A stretch of 64,000 bases of DNA from Bacteroidales bacterium (GTDB taxonomy: Bacteria; Bacteroidota; Bacteroidia; Bacteroidales; Bacteroidaceae), in contig SFFB01000005.1 of the NCBI GenBank assembly GCA_004557035.1, positions 1 to 64,000 on the forward strand, given 5' to 3'. Both the position numbers and the translations under genes were made by a program. Below the pieces are notes generated by a model. It searched no databases. It worked only from the letters and a program-made list of their open reading frames with translations, and was not told the DNA's origin. This document shows, piece by piece, positions 6,490 to 15,614 of this stretch; position 1 is the stretch's first letter; every line of letters begins with the position of its first letter.

Positions 6490-9431
6490 AACGCTTACTG
6501 CTCATACTTCTTCTCACAGGGCCTGCATTTGCGGGCTTTGTTTTTTCACAGACCTCCACGCCGCAACAGAAGGCGCGCGAGGCCGTCACGACATTTTTTG
6601 CCAATTACAGTCGGCCCGGCTACCGGCCTTCCACGCCGATGAAGGCAGACAGTGTGCGCATCGACGAGAACGGGCGCACGCTCACCGTCTTTGTCAACGA
6701 AGCCTTTGCCTCGCAACCTTTCACGCCCCAGTCCGTGGCCACGCTCCGTCGCACGCTCTCACAAGCGCTCCCCACACCCTACAACGTCTATCGCCTCAGC
6801 GTCAAAGACAAAGGCGGCCGAGAGATGGACGAACTCATTCCCAATGCCTTGCGAGAAGACGAGACCGACCGCTCACGCCTCTGGGGACGCCACGCCTACA
6901 CCGGCAATCCCTGGGTCTGCAATCTGTCGCGACCCTATAAGATTACGCAGGGGCTGCAAGGCAAGCACCTTATGGTCAATGCCAGTCACGGCCGCGTCTA
7001 CCGTGAAGGCACCTGGCGCTGGCAAAGACCCTATTTATTCTGCACCACCGAAGATCTTTTCACCCGCTCATTCGTCTTCCCCTATCTCATACCGATGCTC
7101 GAGAATGCCGGAGCCGTCGTGGTGACGGCCCGCGAGCGCGACCCGCAAACCGCCGAGGCCGTCGTCGACAACGATGCGCCCGGTCGGGGAGGCACCTATT
7201 CCGAAATCAATCAGACTGATTTCGTCTGGCAAACCACCCCCGACTCCGTGGGCTTTGCTCCGGTTGGACTACTCACCGACTCGGTTATGCCCTTCCGTTT
7301 GGGCACATCGCGCCAAGTAGCCACCAGTTCCCGCCGCTCGCGCTTGGCCTCAGTCTCCTGGACGCCGGCCCTGCCGCGTGCCGGCCGCTATGCCGTCTAC
7401 GTGAGCTACGTCTCGCGGCCCAACAGTGTGAGCGATGCCCGCTATACCGTCTATCATCGCGGTGGCCGCACACAGTTTCGGGTCAACCAGCAGATGGGCG
7501 GAGGTACTTGGGTCTATCTCGGCACCTTCGATTTCGAGGCCGGCGAAACGATGGAAGGGCGTGTGGTCCTCACCAACCAGAGCGACTATCGTGGTGTGGT
7601 CACCGCCGACGGCGTGCGCTTTGGCGGTGGAGTGGGGCAGACGCCGCGGGGAGACATGGGTACGACCGGCCTGCCCCGACAGCTTGAAGCTGCCCGCTAT
7701 CACGCTCAATGGAGTGGCTTGCCCGACTCATTATATAATAAAGACAAGGGACAGAACGACTACAACGACGACATCCGAAGCCGTGGCTATATGCTCAACT
7801 ACTTGGGCGGTGGCAGCAGTTATATGCCGGGCCTGCCGGGCCTTGGAGTGCCGCTCGAGGCCGCCTTGGCCCTCCACAGCGACGCCGGCGTGACGGCCGA
7901 CCAATCCGTCTATGGCTCGCTGGCCATCTGCACCACCGTCGACGGCCTGGGACAGACAGTCTTCCCCACGGGTGTGTCGCGACGGGCCTCGGCCGACTTG
8001 GCTACGCTCATACTCTCAGGTGTGGTCGACGATATGTCGCGCACGTTCCGCACCAATTGGACGCGACGCGAGATGTGGGACCGCAACTACGGCGAGACGC
8101 GCATCCCCGACGTGCCTTCGGCCATTTTCGAGATGCTCTCACATCAGAACTACACCGACATGACCTACGGCCACGACCCGCATTTCAAGTTCGCCTTGTC
8201 GCGGGCTCTCTACAAGGCCCTGCTTCACTTCGTCTGCTATCAGCACGGCGAGAAAGACTACGAGGTGCAGCCGTTGCCCGTTGAGGCATTTGCGGCACGC
8301 CTCACGCCTGAGGGAGAAGTCTGTCTCTCTTGGCGGGCTGTTGCCGACACGCTTTGCGACAATGCCCGTCCCACCGGCTACGTTGTCTATACCAGAGTGG
8401 GCGACGAGGGCTTCGACAACGGCCGTTATGTCAGCGGCCAAGACTGTTCGCTGAAGCTGCCCGTGAGTGCCGGACTGGTTTACAGTTTCAAGGTGACGGC
8501 TGTCAACCGTGGCGGAGAGAGTTTCCCGTCGGAGGTGCTCAGTGTCTACCGCGCTGCCGATGCCTCCGCGCCCACCGTCTTAATCGTCAACGGCTTTGAG
8601 CGCCTAAGCGGACCGGCTCGTGTCGAGGGCCCTGACAGTCTTGGCTTTGACCTCGACGCCGACATCGGTGTGGCCAGAGACTACACCATGGCTTTTGCGG
8701 GTCGTCAGACCAATTTCGCGCGCTCTGCAATGGGGCTTGAAGGTCCAGGCGGGCTGGGTTATTGTGGCCACGAACTGGTTGGGGTGAAGGTGATGGGCAA
8801 CACGATGGACTTTCCCGTGACTCATGGCAACGCCATCGCCGCCTCGGGCCGATTCAGTTACGTGTCGTGTAGCCGAAAGGCTTTTGTGGAAGGTCAAATC
8901 CCCCTTTCAGACTATCCCGTCATAGACCTCATCTGTGGTTTGCAGCGACATGCGCCGCAAGACTTCAAGACCTATAAGATTTTTGACGCACCCATGCGCA
9001 AGCAACTTAAGGACTATTTGGCCTCAAATGGCGCCTTGATGGTCAGTGGCAGTTATATCGGCACCGACCTTGAGACTGCCGACGAGCGAGACTTTGCCTG
9101 CCAATACCTCAAATATCTTCCGGCAGGTACGGCACGTCAAGACTCCACCGACTATGTGCGGGGGCTTAACATCGCTCTGCCCATCCAGCGTGCGGTGGGT
9201 GGCGAGCGTTATGCGGTGCAGTCGCCTGATGCCATCGTGCCGGCCGACGCGTCAGCCTTCACTGCCTTTGCCTATGGCGGCGGACAGAGTGCCGGCATCG
9301 CTTCAATTGGCCGGGGCGCGCGGGTCATCGCCATGGGCTTCCCGTTTGAGTCAATCACAGACGCCCATTTGCGTGAACAGGCCATGCAGGCCATTCTCAC
9401 CTTCCTCACCACGCCCAATAGCGACAAATAG
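6486..9431 (+). CDS. Secreted amidase_3-like protein with golvesin-like and Fn3 insertions ('xanthan lyase' type)
   Basis: A 981-residue exported protein: signal peptide at 1-22 (MKRLLLILLLTGPAFAGFVF). Segments resembling N-acetylmuramoyl-L-alanine amidase are split. HLMVNASHGRVY (about 160-171) offers the first zinc His. ALALHSDAG (about 460) and AIFEMLSHQN (about 545-555) look like the second His and the catalytic Glu. Between them lies a golvesin C-terminal-like beta domain (about 250-380, ending VVTADGVRFGGG). An Fn3-like domain follows (about 600-690), then a C-terminal alpha/beta domain beginning PTVLIVNGFERL. Bacteroidales homologues are often named 'xanthan lyase', which the motifs do not support; peptidoglycan cleavage is inferred. 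It starts inside the acyltransferase stop codon. Confidence 0.65.
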   Translation: MKRLLLILLLTGPAFAGFVFSQTSTPQQKAREAVTTFFANYSRPGYRPSTPMKADSVRIDENGRTLTVFVNEAFASQPFTPQSVATLRRTLSQALPTPYNVYRLSVKDKGGREMDELIPNALREDETDRSRLWGRHAYTGNPWVCNLSRPYKITQGLQGKHLMVNASHGRVYREGTWRWQRPYLFCTTEDLFTRSFVFPYLIPMLENAGAVVVTARERDPQTAEAVVDNDAPGRGGTYSEINQTDFVWQTTPDSVGFAPVGLLTDSVMPFRLGTSRQVATSSRRSRLASVSWTPALPRAGRYAVYVSYVSRPNSVSDARYTVYHRGGRTQFRVNQQMGGGTWVYLGTFDFEAGETMEGRVVLTNQSDYRGVVTADGVRFGGGVGQTPRGDMGTTGLPRQLEAARYHAQWSGLPDSLYNKDKGQNDYNDDIRSRGYMLNYLGGGSSYMPGLPGLGVPLEAALALHSDAGVTADQSVYGSLAICTTVDGLGQTVFPTGVSRRASADLATLILSGVVDDMSRTFRTNWTRREMWDRNYGETRIPDVPSAIFEMLSHQNYTDMTYGHDPHFKFALSRALYKALLHFVCYQHGEKDYEVQPLPVEAFAARLTPEGEVCLSWRAVADTLCDNARPTGYVVYTRVGDEGFDNGRYVSGQDCSLKLPVSAGLVYSFKVTAVNRGGESFPSEVLSVYRAADASAPTVLIVNGFERLSGPARVEGPDSLGFDLDADIGVARDYTMAFAGRQTNFARSAMGLEGPGGLGYCGHELVGVKVMGNTMDFPVTHGNAIAASGRFSYVSCSRKAFVEGQIPLSDYPVIDLICGLQRHAPQDFKTYKIFDAPMRKQLKDYLASNGALMVSGSYIGTDLETADERDFACQYLKYLPAGTARQDSTDYVRGLNIALPIQRAVGGERYAVQSPDAIVPADASAFTAFAYGGGQSAGIASIGRGARVIAMGFPFESITDAHLREQAMQAILTFLTTPNSDK

Positions 9432-9485
9432 CCTGTTCTATGCAATTTTTATTGCCAAAAAAACTATTATTCTTTAAGAAATCCA

Positions 9486-9493
9486 TACTTTTG
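9486..9493 (+). promoter_or_regulatory. Putative -7 element upstream of subtilase 1
   Basis: TACTTTTG fits TAnnTTTG and leaves a leader of about 95 nt before ATG 9595. No convincing -33 element was found. Confidence 0.35.
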
Positions 9494-9594
9494 AAGCTAG
9501 AAAACCATTATAACCTATTTCCGGCCACGTCATGATGTCGTCAGGCGGCGGCTGTTGTCTTCGGAATATCCATAACGTTTACACTTGACTTTTT

Positions 9595-11769
9595 ATGAAA
9601 AAACGCTTCTCAACCCTCCTTCTTGCGGCGCTCAGTTTTGCACTGCCGCAAGTGATGATGGCACAAACAGACACTCAACACAAGATTGACGTTTTTGCCC
9701 AAAGTTTAATCAAGCAAGCAAAAGCCTCACAGACCAATAGCGCCACAAGACGCACGGCCGAGACCTCTGTCAGATTCCTGCTTAGAGCCACCGACACCGA
9801 AACCGTCGTTCAGGCCATTGAAGCTTTAGGCGGCAAGGCCAATACGGTCGCCGACCAAATGCTCTCTGTCACCATTCCGGTTGACGGCATTCAACAACTG
9901 ACCGCGATGGACGAGGTGGTTCGCATTTATGGTCCTAAGAAAATGCGTCTGCGCAATAACGCCTCGAAAGAGTCGACCGGCGTGTCGCAAATCCATGCCG
10001 GCACTGCGCTCGACTCGCCCTATAAGGGAGAAGGCGTGCTCGTAGGCATCGTTGATCAAGGATTTCAATACAACCATCCGGCCTTTAAGGACGCCAATGG
10101 CAACACCCGCATTGCCAAGATTTGGCGACAATGTGTCGAGAACGAACAGCCTACCTCTGACATCACGCTCACTCACGACGAACTCTTTGAGAGTCACGGC
10201 ACCCATGTGGCCGGTATTGCGGCAGGCAGTGAGATTACCATTCGATCAGGTCTGACTTCTGTCAACCTCACCGGTATGGCGCCTGAGTCTAAACTGCTTT
10301 TGGCCACGACCGATATGACTAATCAAGGTATTTTGGATTGTCTGGCCTGGCTCAAACAAGAGGCAAAAAACCGCAACCAACCCATAGCCATCAACCTCAG
10401 CCTTGGCTCGTATGTACACCCCTGCAACAGCAACTCAGAGAATATAACGCCCTACGACACCTATGCCGGAAAAGGTATGGTGACCTGTGCGGCTATGGGC
10501 AACGAGAATGATGACAAAATTCATGCCAAGGTGCAACTCGAAAACGTAGGCGATGAAGGCTATATCGCCTTTTATCCCAATCTTAACGATGTTAATTATG
10601 TCATCGGCGCAGGTGAACAGACAGACAGCACCCAGAGTTACGACTATGTGCCCGGTATTTACGACAAACAGACTCAAACCTTCACGGCATTCACCGACGA
10701 CTTCTTGAAGAATTCAAAGAATTTCTATTGGGCCAGTTTGTTTGACGTAGGCAGCCATCAGCAGTGTTTCGAATATTTCATCCCCGACTATAATGCTTTA
10801 GCCACAGAACTGGGCGTGTCCACCCTTAATACCCGTCCTGCCATCAAGTTTGTGGCCACAAAGGCCAATACCACCGTCCATGCCTGGAGCGAATTTAATA
10901 CGTTTTATTCCGATTCAATTATTGGCGTAATGCCCGACGACGACTATCTCTGTTGTGATGCCGCTGCGGCTTCGCGCGTCATTGGTGTAGGCTCTTACGA
11001 CAATAAAGCATCGTATAGGGCATTAGATGGCACCCTCCACAGCTACTCGAAGTCAACGCCGGGAGGGCTGACTTATTTCAGCAGTCGCGGACCCCTCTTG
11101 GGTGGCTACATCTACAAGCCTACGGTGCTCACACCGGGTCTCGGCGTTTGTTCGTCTGTCAATGATAAAGAATACAGTTATAGCGACCCAAATACCTCTT
11201 ATGCCATTGATAGCAATCGCAAGTCTGTGAGCTTTGACAATGCGGCTGCCGGCAAGGCACATTTCCTCTACGGCATGATGTCGGGCACGTCTATGGCTAC
11301 ACCTGCTGCCACCGGCATCATTGCGCTCTGGCTGCAGGCCAACCCCGAGCTCACACCCGAAAATGTCACCGACATTATCAAACAGACGGCTAAACACGAC
11401 AATCTCGTAACGGGTGTGCAGGGTGAGTATCAGGTTGGCACGGGCTATGGCAAGATTGACGCTTATGAAGGCTTGAAGAAGGCTCTGCAGATGGCCGAAG
11501 AAACTGGTGTGGAGCAGACGCTCGAAGCCGATCAACCTGTGACGCTTGAGAAAACTGCCGACGCCTGGCGTGTGCTCTTCAACGTCACCGTGCCGCAGGC
11601 TCGTGTGAGTGTGTCGACCCTCGGCGGTGCTGTCGTGCAGACAGTCGACTTCGGCCGACAGGTCCGCGGCAGTGAGCAGTCCGTCGACCTCGGCGGCCTT
11701 CAGACCGGCGTCTACGTCGTGACCATCACCACGCCGCAAGCCGCCGTGTCGCGCAAGTTTGTGAAGTGA
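9595..11769 (+). CDS. Secreted S8 subtilase with type IX-like C-terminal sorting domain (paralogue 1)
   Basis: A 724-residue secreted serine protease. Signal peptide about 1-23. An N-terminal inhibitor-like region (about 30-115) precedes the catalytic domain with Asp154 (GIVDQGFQYN), His201 (SHGTHVAGIAAG) and Ser566 (SGTSMATP). About 150 residues inserted between the His and Ser blocks probably form an accessory beta domain. The last 80 residues (VSVSTLGGAVVQT ... GLQTGVYVVTI ... RKFVK) resemble the type IX secretion CTD, implying export across the outer membrane and surface attachment. It is followed by terminator hairpins at 11806-11868 and by a paralogue at 12321, sharing a near-identical 3' end. 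Confidence 0.85.
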   Translation: MKKRFSTLLLAALSFALPQVMMAQTDTQHKIDVFAQSLIKQAKASQTNSATRRTAETSVRFLLRATDTETVVQAIEALGGKANTVADQMLSVTIPVDGIQQLTAMDEVVRIYGPKKMRLRNNASKESTGVSQIHAGTALDSPYKGEGVLVGIVDQGFQYNHPAFKDANGNTRIAKIWRQCVENEQPTSDITLTHDELFESHGTHVAGIAAGSEITIRSGLTSVNLTGMAPESKLLLATTDMTNQGILDCLAWLKQEAKNRNQPIAINLSLGSYVHPCNSNSENITPYDTYAGKGMVTCAAMGNENDDKIHAKVQLENVGDEGYIAFYPNLNDVNYVIGAGEQTDSTQSYDYVPGIYDKQTQTFTAFTDDFLKNSKNFYWASLFDVGSHQQCFEYFIPDYNALATELGVSTLNTRPAIKFVATKANTTVHAWSEFNTFYSDSIIGVMPDDDYLCCDAAAASRVIGVGSYDNKASYRALDGTLHSYSKSTPGGLTYFSSRGPLLGGYIYKPTVLTPGLGVCSSVNDKEYSYSDPNTSYAIDSNRKSVSFDNAAAGKAHFLYGMMSGTSMATPAATGIIALWLQANPELTPENVTDIIKQTAKHDNLVTGVQGEYQVGTGYGKIDAYEGLKKALQMAEETGVEQTLEADQPVTLEKTADAWRVLFNVTVPQARVSVSTLGGAVVQTVDFGRQVRGSEQSVDLGGLQTGVYVVTITTPQAAVSRKFVK

Positions 11770-11805
11770 ACGAGATAAGACAGATTGAACAAATAAAGTT
11801 TTGGG

Positions 11806-11868
11806 CGGTCCTGACAAGGCGTCAAGGACCGTAACATTATAGCCCGGGCCGTCAGGCCCGGGTTTTAT
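11806..11868 (+). terminator. Double hairpin terminator after subtilase 1
   Basis: The first stem pairs CGGTCCTGAC (11806-11815) with GTCAAGGACCG (11821-11831). The second pairs AGCCCGGGCC (11841-11850) with GGCCCGGGTT (11855-11864) and runs into TTTTATAT. The second stem with its flanks (ggaccgtaacat...) is also a member of the palindromic family that forms the inverted repeat at 14651-14863. Confidence 0.65.
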
Positions 11869-11929
11869 ATGTCTTCCCCAAGCTTCTCCTCCCCGTTTTG
11901 TCTTTGACCCATTCGCTTGTTCGCCGTAT

Positions 11930-12230
11930 ATTGGGGTGAGAAAAGAGAGAGGGCCCTTCGTGGCCGCCTCTCTTATTGTTTTGTCTGCCGGAATGTGTTA
12001 ACTAATGCTATATCAATGCGTTACTGTCCTTATGCCAGGAATTTCTCGCATAAGGGCAGTCATGTTTGTCCTTATTCCCGTAAATTTTTTCCTTAACACA
12101 ACCGCGTCGGAGCGCCTTTTGCTCCTTCCTCGGCGCCTTCCGCAGATTCCTATCACTATTTTCGTGAAAACTTTGTCACGATGAAGCCCGTTTTTGACCA
12201 TTTCGGGTTTTAGCGAGTCGTTTTTTCTTT
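11930..12230 (+). repeat. Dispersed intergenic element, copy B (forward)
   Basis: About 250-300 bp with a colinear counterpart in reverse orientation at 29800-30075. In order it has a terminator-like stem (GAGAGG...CCTCTC, 11946-11973), 'gtgttaactaatgctat', and a 38-nt near-palindrome at 12023-12060 (arms ACTGTCCTTATGC / GCATAAGGGCAGT, core AGGAATTTCT). Next come 'ccttattcccgtaaat', 'ccttaacac' and 'aactttgtcacg'. No coding capacity. The rest of the 11770-12320 gap holds terminators and a promoter only. Confidence 0.75.
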
Positions 12231-12259
12231 CGCCCCGACGTTGTTTGCCTATTTTTTAA

Positions 12260-12267
12260 TACTTTTG
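12260..12267 (+). promoter_or_regulatory. Putative -7 element of subtilase 2
   Basis: TACTTTTG fits TAnnTTTG, about 54 bp before ATG 12321. TTG at 12241-12243 is a possible -33 element, but at a short spacing of 16 bp. It lies just beyond the end of repeat copy B, which may therefore contribute upstream sequence. Confidence 0.4.
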
Positions 12268-12320
12268 CACAATAAATCTCATATAAATCAACGCATTGTA
12301 AAACCATTTCGCACACTTAT

Positions 12321-14501
12321 ATGAATATGAAAAAAATCATTACTTCGCTTTTTACCCTCGCCTTGGCCGCTGCTCCGCTGTGTGCTCAGGCACAAAACCG
12401 GCCGGCAGACAAGCTCGATGCCACCGCACGTATGGCGATACGCCAACAGACCGCCGCACAGACTAATGGCCTTCGCGGCAACGCCGCCACACCCACCACC
12501 GGCTTCATCTGCACCGTCACCGACGCAAAGGCTGTGCGCGATGCCGTTGTGGCCAAAGGCGGTAAGGCTATGATCATCTCCGACCAATGCGTCACCGTAC
12601 ACCTCCCAGCCAATCAAATCCTCGACATTGCAGGGCTGGACGGCGTCAAAAAGATCTACGGTTCCCAAGAGATGCGCCAGTTTAATGATGTCTCCAAGGT
12701 CTCTACCGGCGTCGACAAGGTACAGGCCGGCACCGACCTCGACACACCGTTTAAGGGCGCAGGCGTGCTCGTGGGCGTGGCAGACAATGGCTTCCAATAC
12801 AATCATGTGGCCTTTACCGACGCTACGGGTAAGTCGCGCATCGTCAAGGTGTGGCGGCACAACTTCGAGGACGAAGAGCCTACAGCCGACATCACCTTCG
12901 AAGACGATGAAGTCGGCAGCAGTCACGGCACCCACGTGGCCGGTATCTCGGCAGGTCGTGAGGTGACCTATTCCTCCATCTCAGGCAAGATGAATGTGGG
13001 CGGCATGGCCCCGGAGAGCCAAGTTGTATTGGCCACAGCCGGTAGCACGCTCACCAGTCTGTTGGAATGTATGAGCTGGCTCAAGGAAGTAGCCAAAGAA
13101 CAGGCTATGCCTATGGTGGTCAATATCAGTTTGGGCAGCTATGGTTATCCGGGCCATAGCCGTTCGGATCTTATTAGAGTTTTCGAGCCTTTGCCCGAAA
13201 AAGGCATCATCTATTGTGCGGCCATGGGCAACGAAAACGAAGACAGAATCCACGTGATGGACACCCTCAAGAACGTAGGCGACTCCAAGTACTTCCTTAT
13301 GGAGGTTAGCTCCAGCTACAACAGTATGTTGGGCGCTTGTGAAAACGAAGACAGCCTTCAACACTATAAGATTGAGGTAGGGTTGATAAACGCTGAAACC
13401 CACGAAATCCAACTCATTCCGGATTCGGTTATGGAACAACACAACGGCATCTTTTTCGCCTCAGAAATAGATAGTGGCAGTGGTCAGCAAATCTTCCTTT
13501 TCTCTGTTACCAATGTACCGAAGTTGTGCGAATTGCTTGGTCTGAGCGATTGGGCAGAGAAGTCTGTCATAGCCCTCAAATTCACCGCGTTGACGCCTAA
13601 CGTCGTGGTGCACGGTTGGGATGATCACGACACAATGGGAAGGATGGGCGACTACGGCGTTAGCCCCGACGACCGTTTCGTGTGCAGCAACCTCGCAGCC
13701 GTTAGCAATTTCATCGGCGTAGGCTCGTATGACAACAAAGCCACCTATAAGAATATGGCCGGTAGCACATATGGAAGCAGTGCCTCCGCGCCGGGACAAA
13801 TCTCTTATTACAGCAGTCGGGGACCTTTGTTGGGTGGCAAAATAGACAAGCCTACTGTTTTGGCCCCCGGTCTCTTGGTTTGTTCGTCTGTCAATAGTCG
13901 CACCATTAACTATAGCTCATCAAGCGCTGTCTTTGCTGCCGACGCCAATGCCCGCAACGTGAAATATGCCGATGCCGAGAAAGGCAAGGCGTGCTTCTAT
14001 TATGGCATGATGTCGGGCACGTCTATGGCCTCGCCGGCTGCTGCAGGCATCATCGCCCTTTGGCTTCAGGCCAATCCCGAACTCACGCCCGAAGACGTGG
14101 AGCACATTATCAAGCAGACCGCTGTGCACGACGACCTCGTTCAGGGCACTCAGGGAGAATACCAAGTCGGTATCGGCTATGGCAAGATTGACGCTTACGC
14201 CGGCATCAAAAAGGCGCTGCAGATGGCCGAAGAAACCGGCGTGGAGCAGGCGCTTGAGGCCGACCAGCCCGTGACGCTTCAAAAATCAGGCGACGCTTGG
14301 CGTGTGCTCTTCAACATCACCGTGCCGCAGGCCCAAGTGAGTGTGTCGACCCTCGGCGGTGCCGTGGTGAAGACCGTCAACCTCGGCCGGCAGACCCGTG
14401 GCAGTGAGCAGACCGTCGACCTCGGCGGCCTCCAGACCGGCGTTTACGTCGTGACCATCTCCACCCCGCAAGCCGCCGTTTCGCGCAAGTTTGTGAAGTG
14501 A
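12321..14501 (+). CDS. Secreted S8 subtilase with type IX-like C-terminal sorting domain (paralogue 2)
   Basis: A 726-residue paralogue of the preceding protease with the same architecture: signal peptide (MNMKKIITSLFTLALAAAP), inhibitor-like N-terminus, Asp155 (GVADNGFQYN), His202 (SHGTHVAGISAG) and Ser568 (SGTSMASP). The middle insertion has clearly diverged from paralogue 1. The final region from KKALQMAEETGVEQ to the stop, and the bases just after it (gtgaagtgaacgagataaga), are almost identical, suggesting recent duplication or gene conversion. The CTD predicts type IX export. Substrates may be dietary or host proteins (inference). Confidence 0.85.
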   Translation: MNMKKIITSLFTLALAAAPLCAQAQNRPADKLDATARMAIRQQTAAQTNGLRGNAATPTTGFICTVTDAKAVRDAVVAKGGKAMIISDQCVTVHLPANQILDIAGLDGVKKIYGSQEMRQFNDVSKVSTGVDKVQAGTDLDTPFKGAGVLVGVADNGFQYNHVAFTDATGKSRIVKVWRHNFEDEEPTADITFEDDEVGSSHGTHVAGISAGREVTYSSISGKMNVGGMAPESQVVLATAGSTLTSLLECMSWLKEVAKEQAMPMVVNISLGSYGYPGHSRSDLIRVFEPLPEKGIIYCAAMGNENEDRIHVMDTLKNVGDSKYFLMEVSSSYNSMLGACENEDSLQHYKIEVGLINAETHEIQLIPDSVMEQHNGIFFASEIDSGSGQQIFLFSVTNVPKLCELLGLSDWAEKSVIALKFTALTPNVVVHGWDDHDTMGRMGDYGVSPDDRFVCSNLAAVSNFIGVGSYDNKATYKNMAGSTYGSSASAPGQISYYSSRGPLLGGKIDKPTVLAPGLLVCSSVNSRTINYSSSSAVFAADANARNVKYADAEKGKACFYYGMMSGTSMASPAAAGIIALWLQANPELTPEDVEHIIKQTAVHDDLVQGTQGEYQVGIGYGKIDAYAGIKKALQMAEETGVEQALEADQPVTLQKSGDAWRVLFNITVPQAQVSVSTLGGAVVKTVNLGRQTRGSEQTVDLGGLQTGVYVVTISTPQAAVSRKFVK

Positions 14502-14529
14502 ACGAGATAAGATAAATGGATTAGAAAAT

Positions 14530-14574
14530 AAATTTGGGCGGTCCCGGCATAAAGGTCGGACCGCCCAAATTTGT
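14530..14574 (+). terminator. Strong terminator after subtilase 2
   Basis: AAATTTGGGCGGTCC (14530-14544) pairs perfectly over 15 bp with GGACCGCCCAAATTT (14558-14572). Its T-rich outer arm makes it workable in both directions. It corresponds to the 'gggcggtcc' stem after subtilase 1. Confidence 0.75.
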
Positions 14575-14650
14575 TAATGAACATAGAGGATGAGGGCCAA
14601 ACACAAAAATGATATTGTTTATCGTAATTATTAAGCGGCCCGGAAAGGCC

Positions 14651-14863
14651 TGAAGGGCCGTAACATAAAAGCCCAGGTCGTCAGGCCTGGGTTTAGTATG
14701 TTCCCCAAATTCCGGCCTGCAAGGTCGGCACATTAGTGGATTATTTACACGCGTTTTAATCTATAGCCCGCCGCACATTGTGCCGACCTTGCAGGCCGGA
14801 ATTATACCAAAATACACCAAACCCAGGCCTGACGACCTGGGCTATCTATGTTACGCCCTTTCA
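14651..14863. repeat. Large inverted repeat of palindromic (REP-like) modules
   Basis: The left arm (14651-14732) and right arm (14779-14863) are reverse complements over about 82 bp with few differences. Shared words are 'gggc[c]gtaacat', 'gcccaggtcgtcaggcctggg', split here at 14671-14691, and 'ttccggcctgcaaggtcggc'. Each arm has its own small palindromes, and the left-arm module recurs at about 11821-11870. The right arm runs into the stop codon of udk (14861-14863). No reading frame was seen in the gap. Confidence 0.8.
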
Positions 14864-15496
14864 GGGCTTGTAATCTTGGCTTCCGGCATAATCCAACGCC
14901 GAGCGGATATATTGCGTCATCATTGCAATGGCTTTCACGTTGTCGCCGCCTCGGGGGATGATGATGTCGGCATAGAGTTTGGTGGGCTCGATAAACTCGT
15001 CGTGCATCGGCTTGAGCACCCGGCGGTATTTGTCGATAAGCATCTCGAGTGGGTGGCCGCGCTCGGCAATGTCGCGCTCTATGACGCGCAGCAGGCGCTC
15101 GTCGGGCAGTTCGTCCACAAATATCTTCAAGTCACACTGCTCTCGGAGCGCCTTGTCGTAGAGCGTCATGATGCCTTCCACGATAATCACCTCCCGCGGC
15201 TCCACCCTCACGGTCTCTTCCAGACGGGTGCAGGTGAGGTAGGAATAGGTGGGCTGGTCCACGGCATGGCCGGCACGGAGCTGGGAGAGCTGGTGGGCGA
15301 GCAGCCGCCAGTCGAAAGCGTCGGGGTGGTCAAAGTTGGTCTTTTTGCGCTCCTCGAGCGGCATGTCTGACTGGTCGTTATAATACGAGTCGAGCGGCAC
15401 CACGGCCACTGCGCCCTCGGGCAGACTCTCTCTGATTTTGTCCACGACGGTGGTCTTGCCCGAACCCGTTCCGCCGGCTATTCCGATGATAAGCAT
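14861..15496 (-). CDS. udk: Uridine kinase
   Basis: A 211-residue cytoplasmic P-loop kinase of pyrimidine salvage that phosphorylates uridine and cytidine to UMP and CMP. The Walker A motif GIAGGTGSGKTT is at about 5-16; the substrate region has DSYYNDQSDMPLEER and NFDHPDAFDW. The conserved EGIMTLYD and the DERLLRVIERDIAERG lid segment are present, and the length is normal for the family. ATG 15496 is chosen because the family begins just before the P-loop; the frame stays open upstream without homology. It is convergent with the subtilases and ends within an inverted repeat. Confidence 0.93.
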   Translation of the reverse strand: MLIIGIAGGTGSGKTTVVDKIRESLPEGAVAVVPLDSYYNDQSDMPLEERKKTNFDHPDAFDWRLLAHQLSQLRAGHAVDQPTYSYLTCTRLEETVRVEPREVIIVEGIMTLYDKALREQCDLKIFVDELPDERLLRVIERDIAERGHPLEMLIDKYRRVLKPMHDEFIEPTKLYADIIIPRGGDNVKAIAMMTQYIRSALDYAGSQDYKP

Positions 15497-15586
15497 GAGC
15501 TTGTAGCGTTTTGATGTGAATGAATGGAGAATATTGCAAAAGTAGTTAATATTTATTGGATGGCCTTCTGTCGTCTGCAAATGTTG

Positions 15587-15594
15587 TATTTTTG
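15587..15594 (+). promoter_or_regulatory. Putative -7 element of the HD gene
   Basis: TATTTTTG fits TAnnTTTG. Transcription would begin near 15600, which rules out the in-frame GTG at 15594 and supports ATG 15615. Confidence 0.4.
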
Positions 15595-15614
15595 TGCGTC
15601 ACATCGCTTCTACT

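Noticed and set aside
11930..12230. Remnant of an insertion sequence with transposase
   Set aside because: No frame in the element shows transposase-like sequence, and no target duplications are visible; kept as an unexplained repeat instead.
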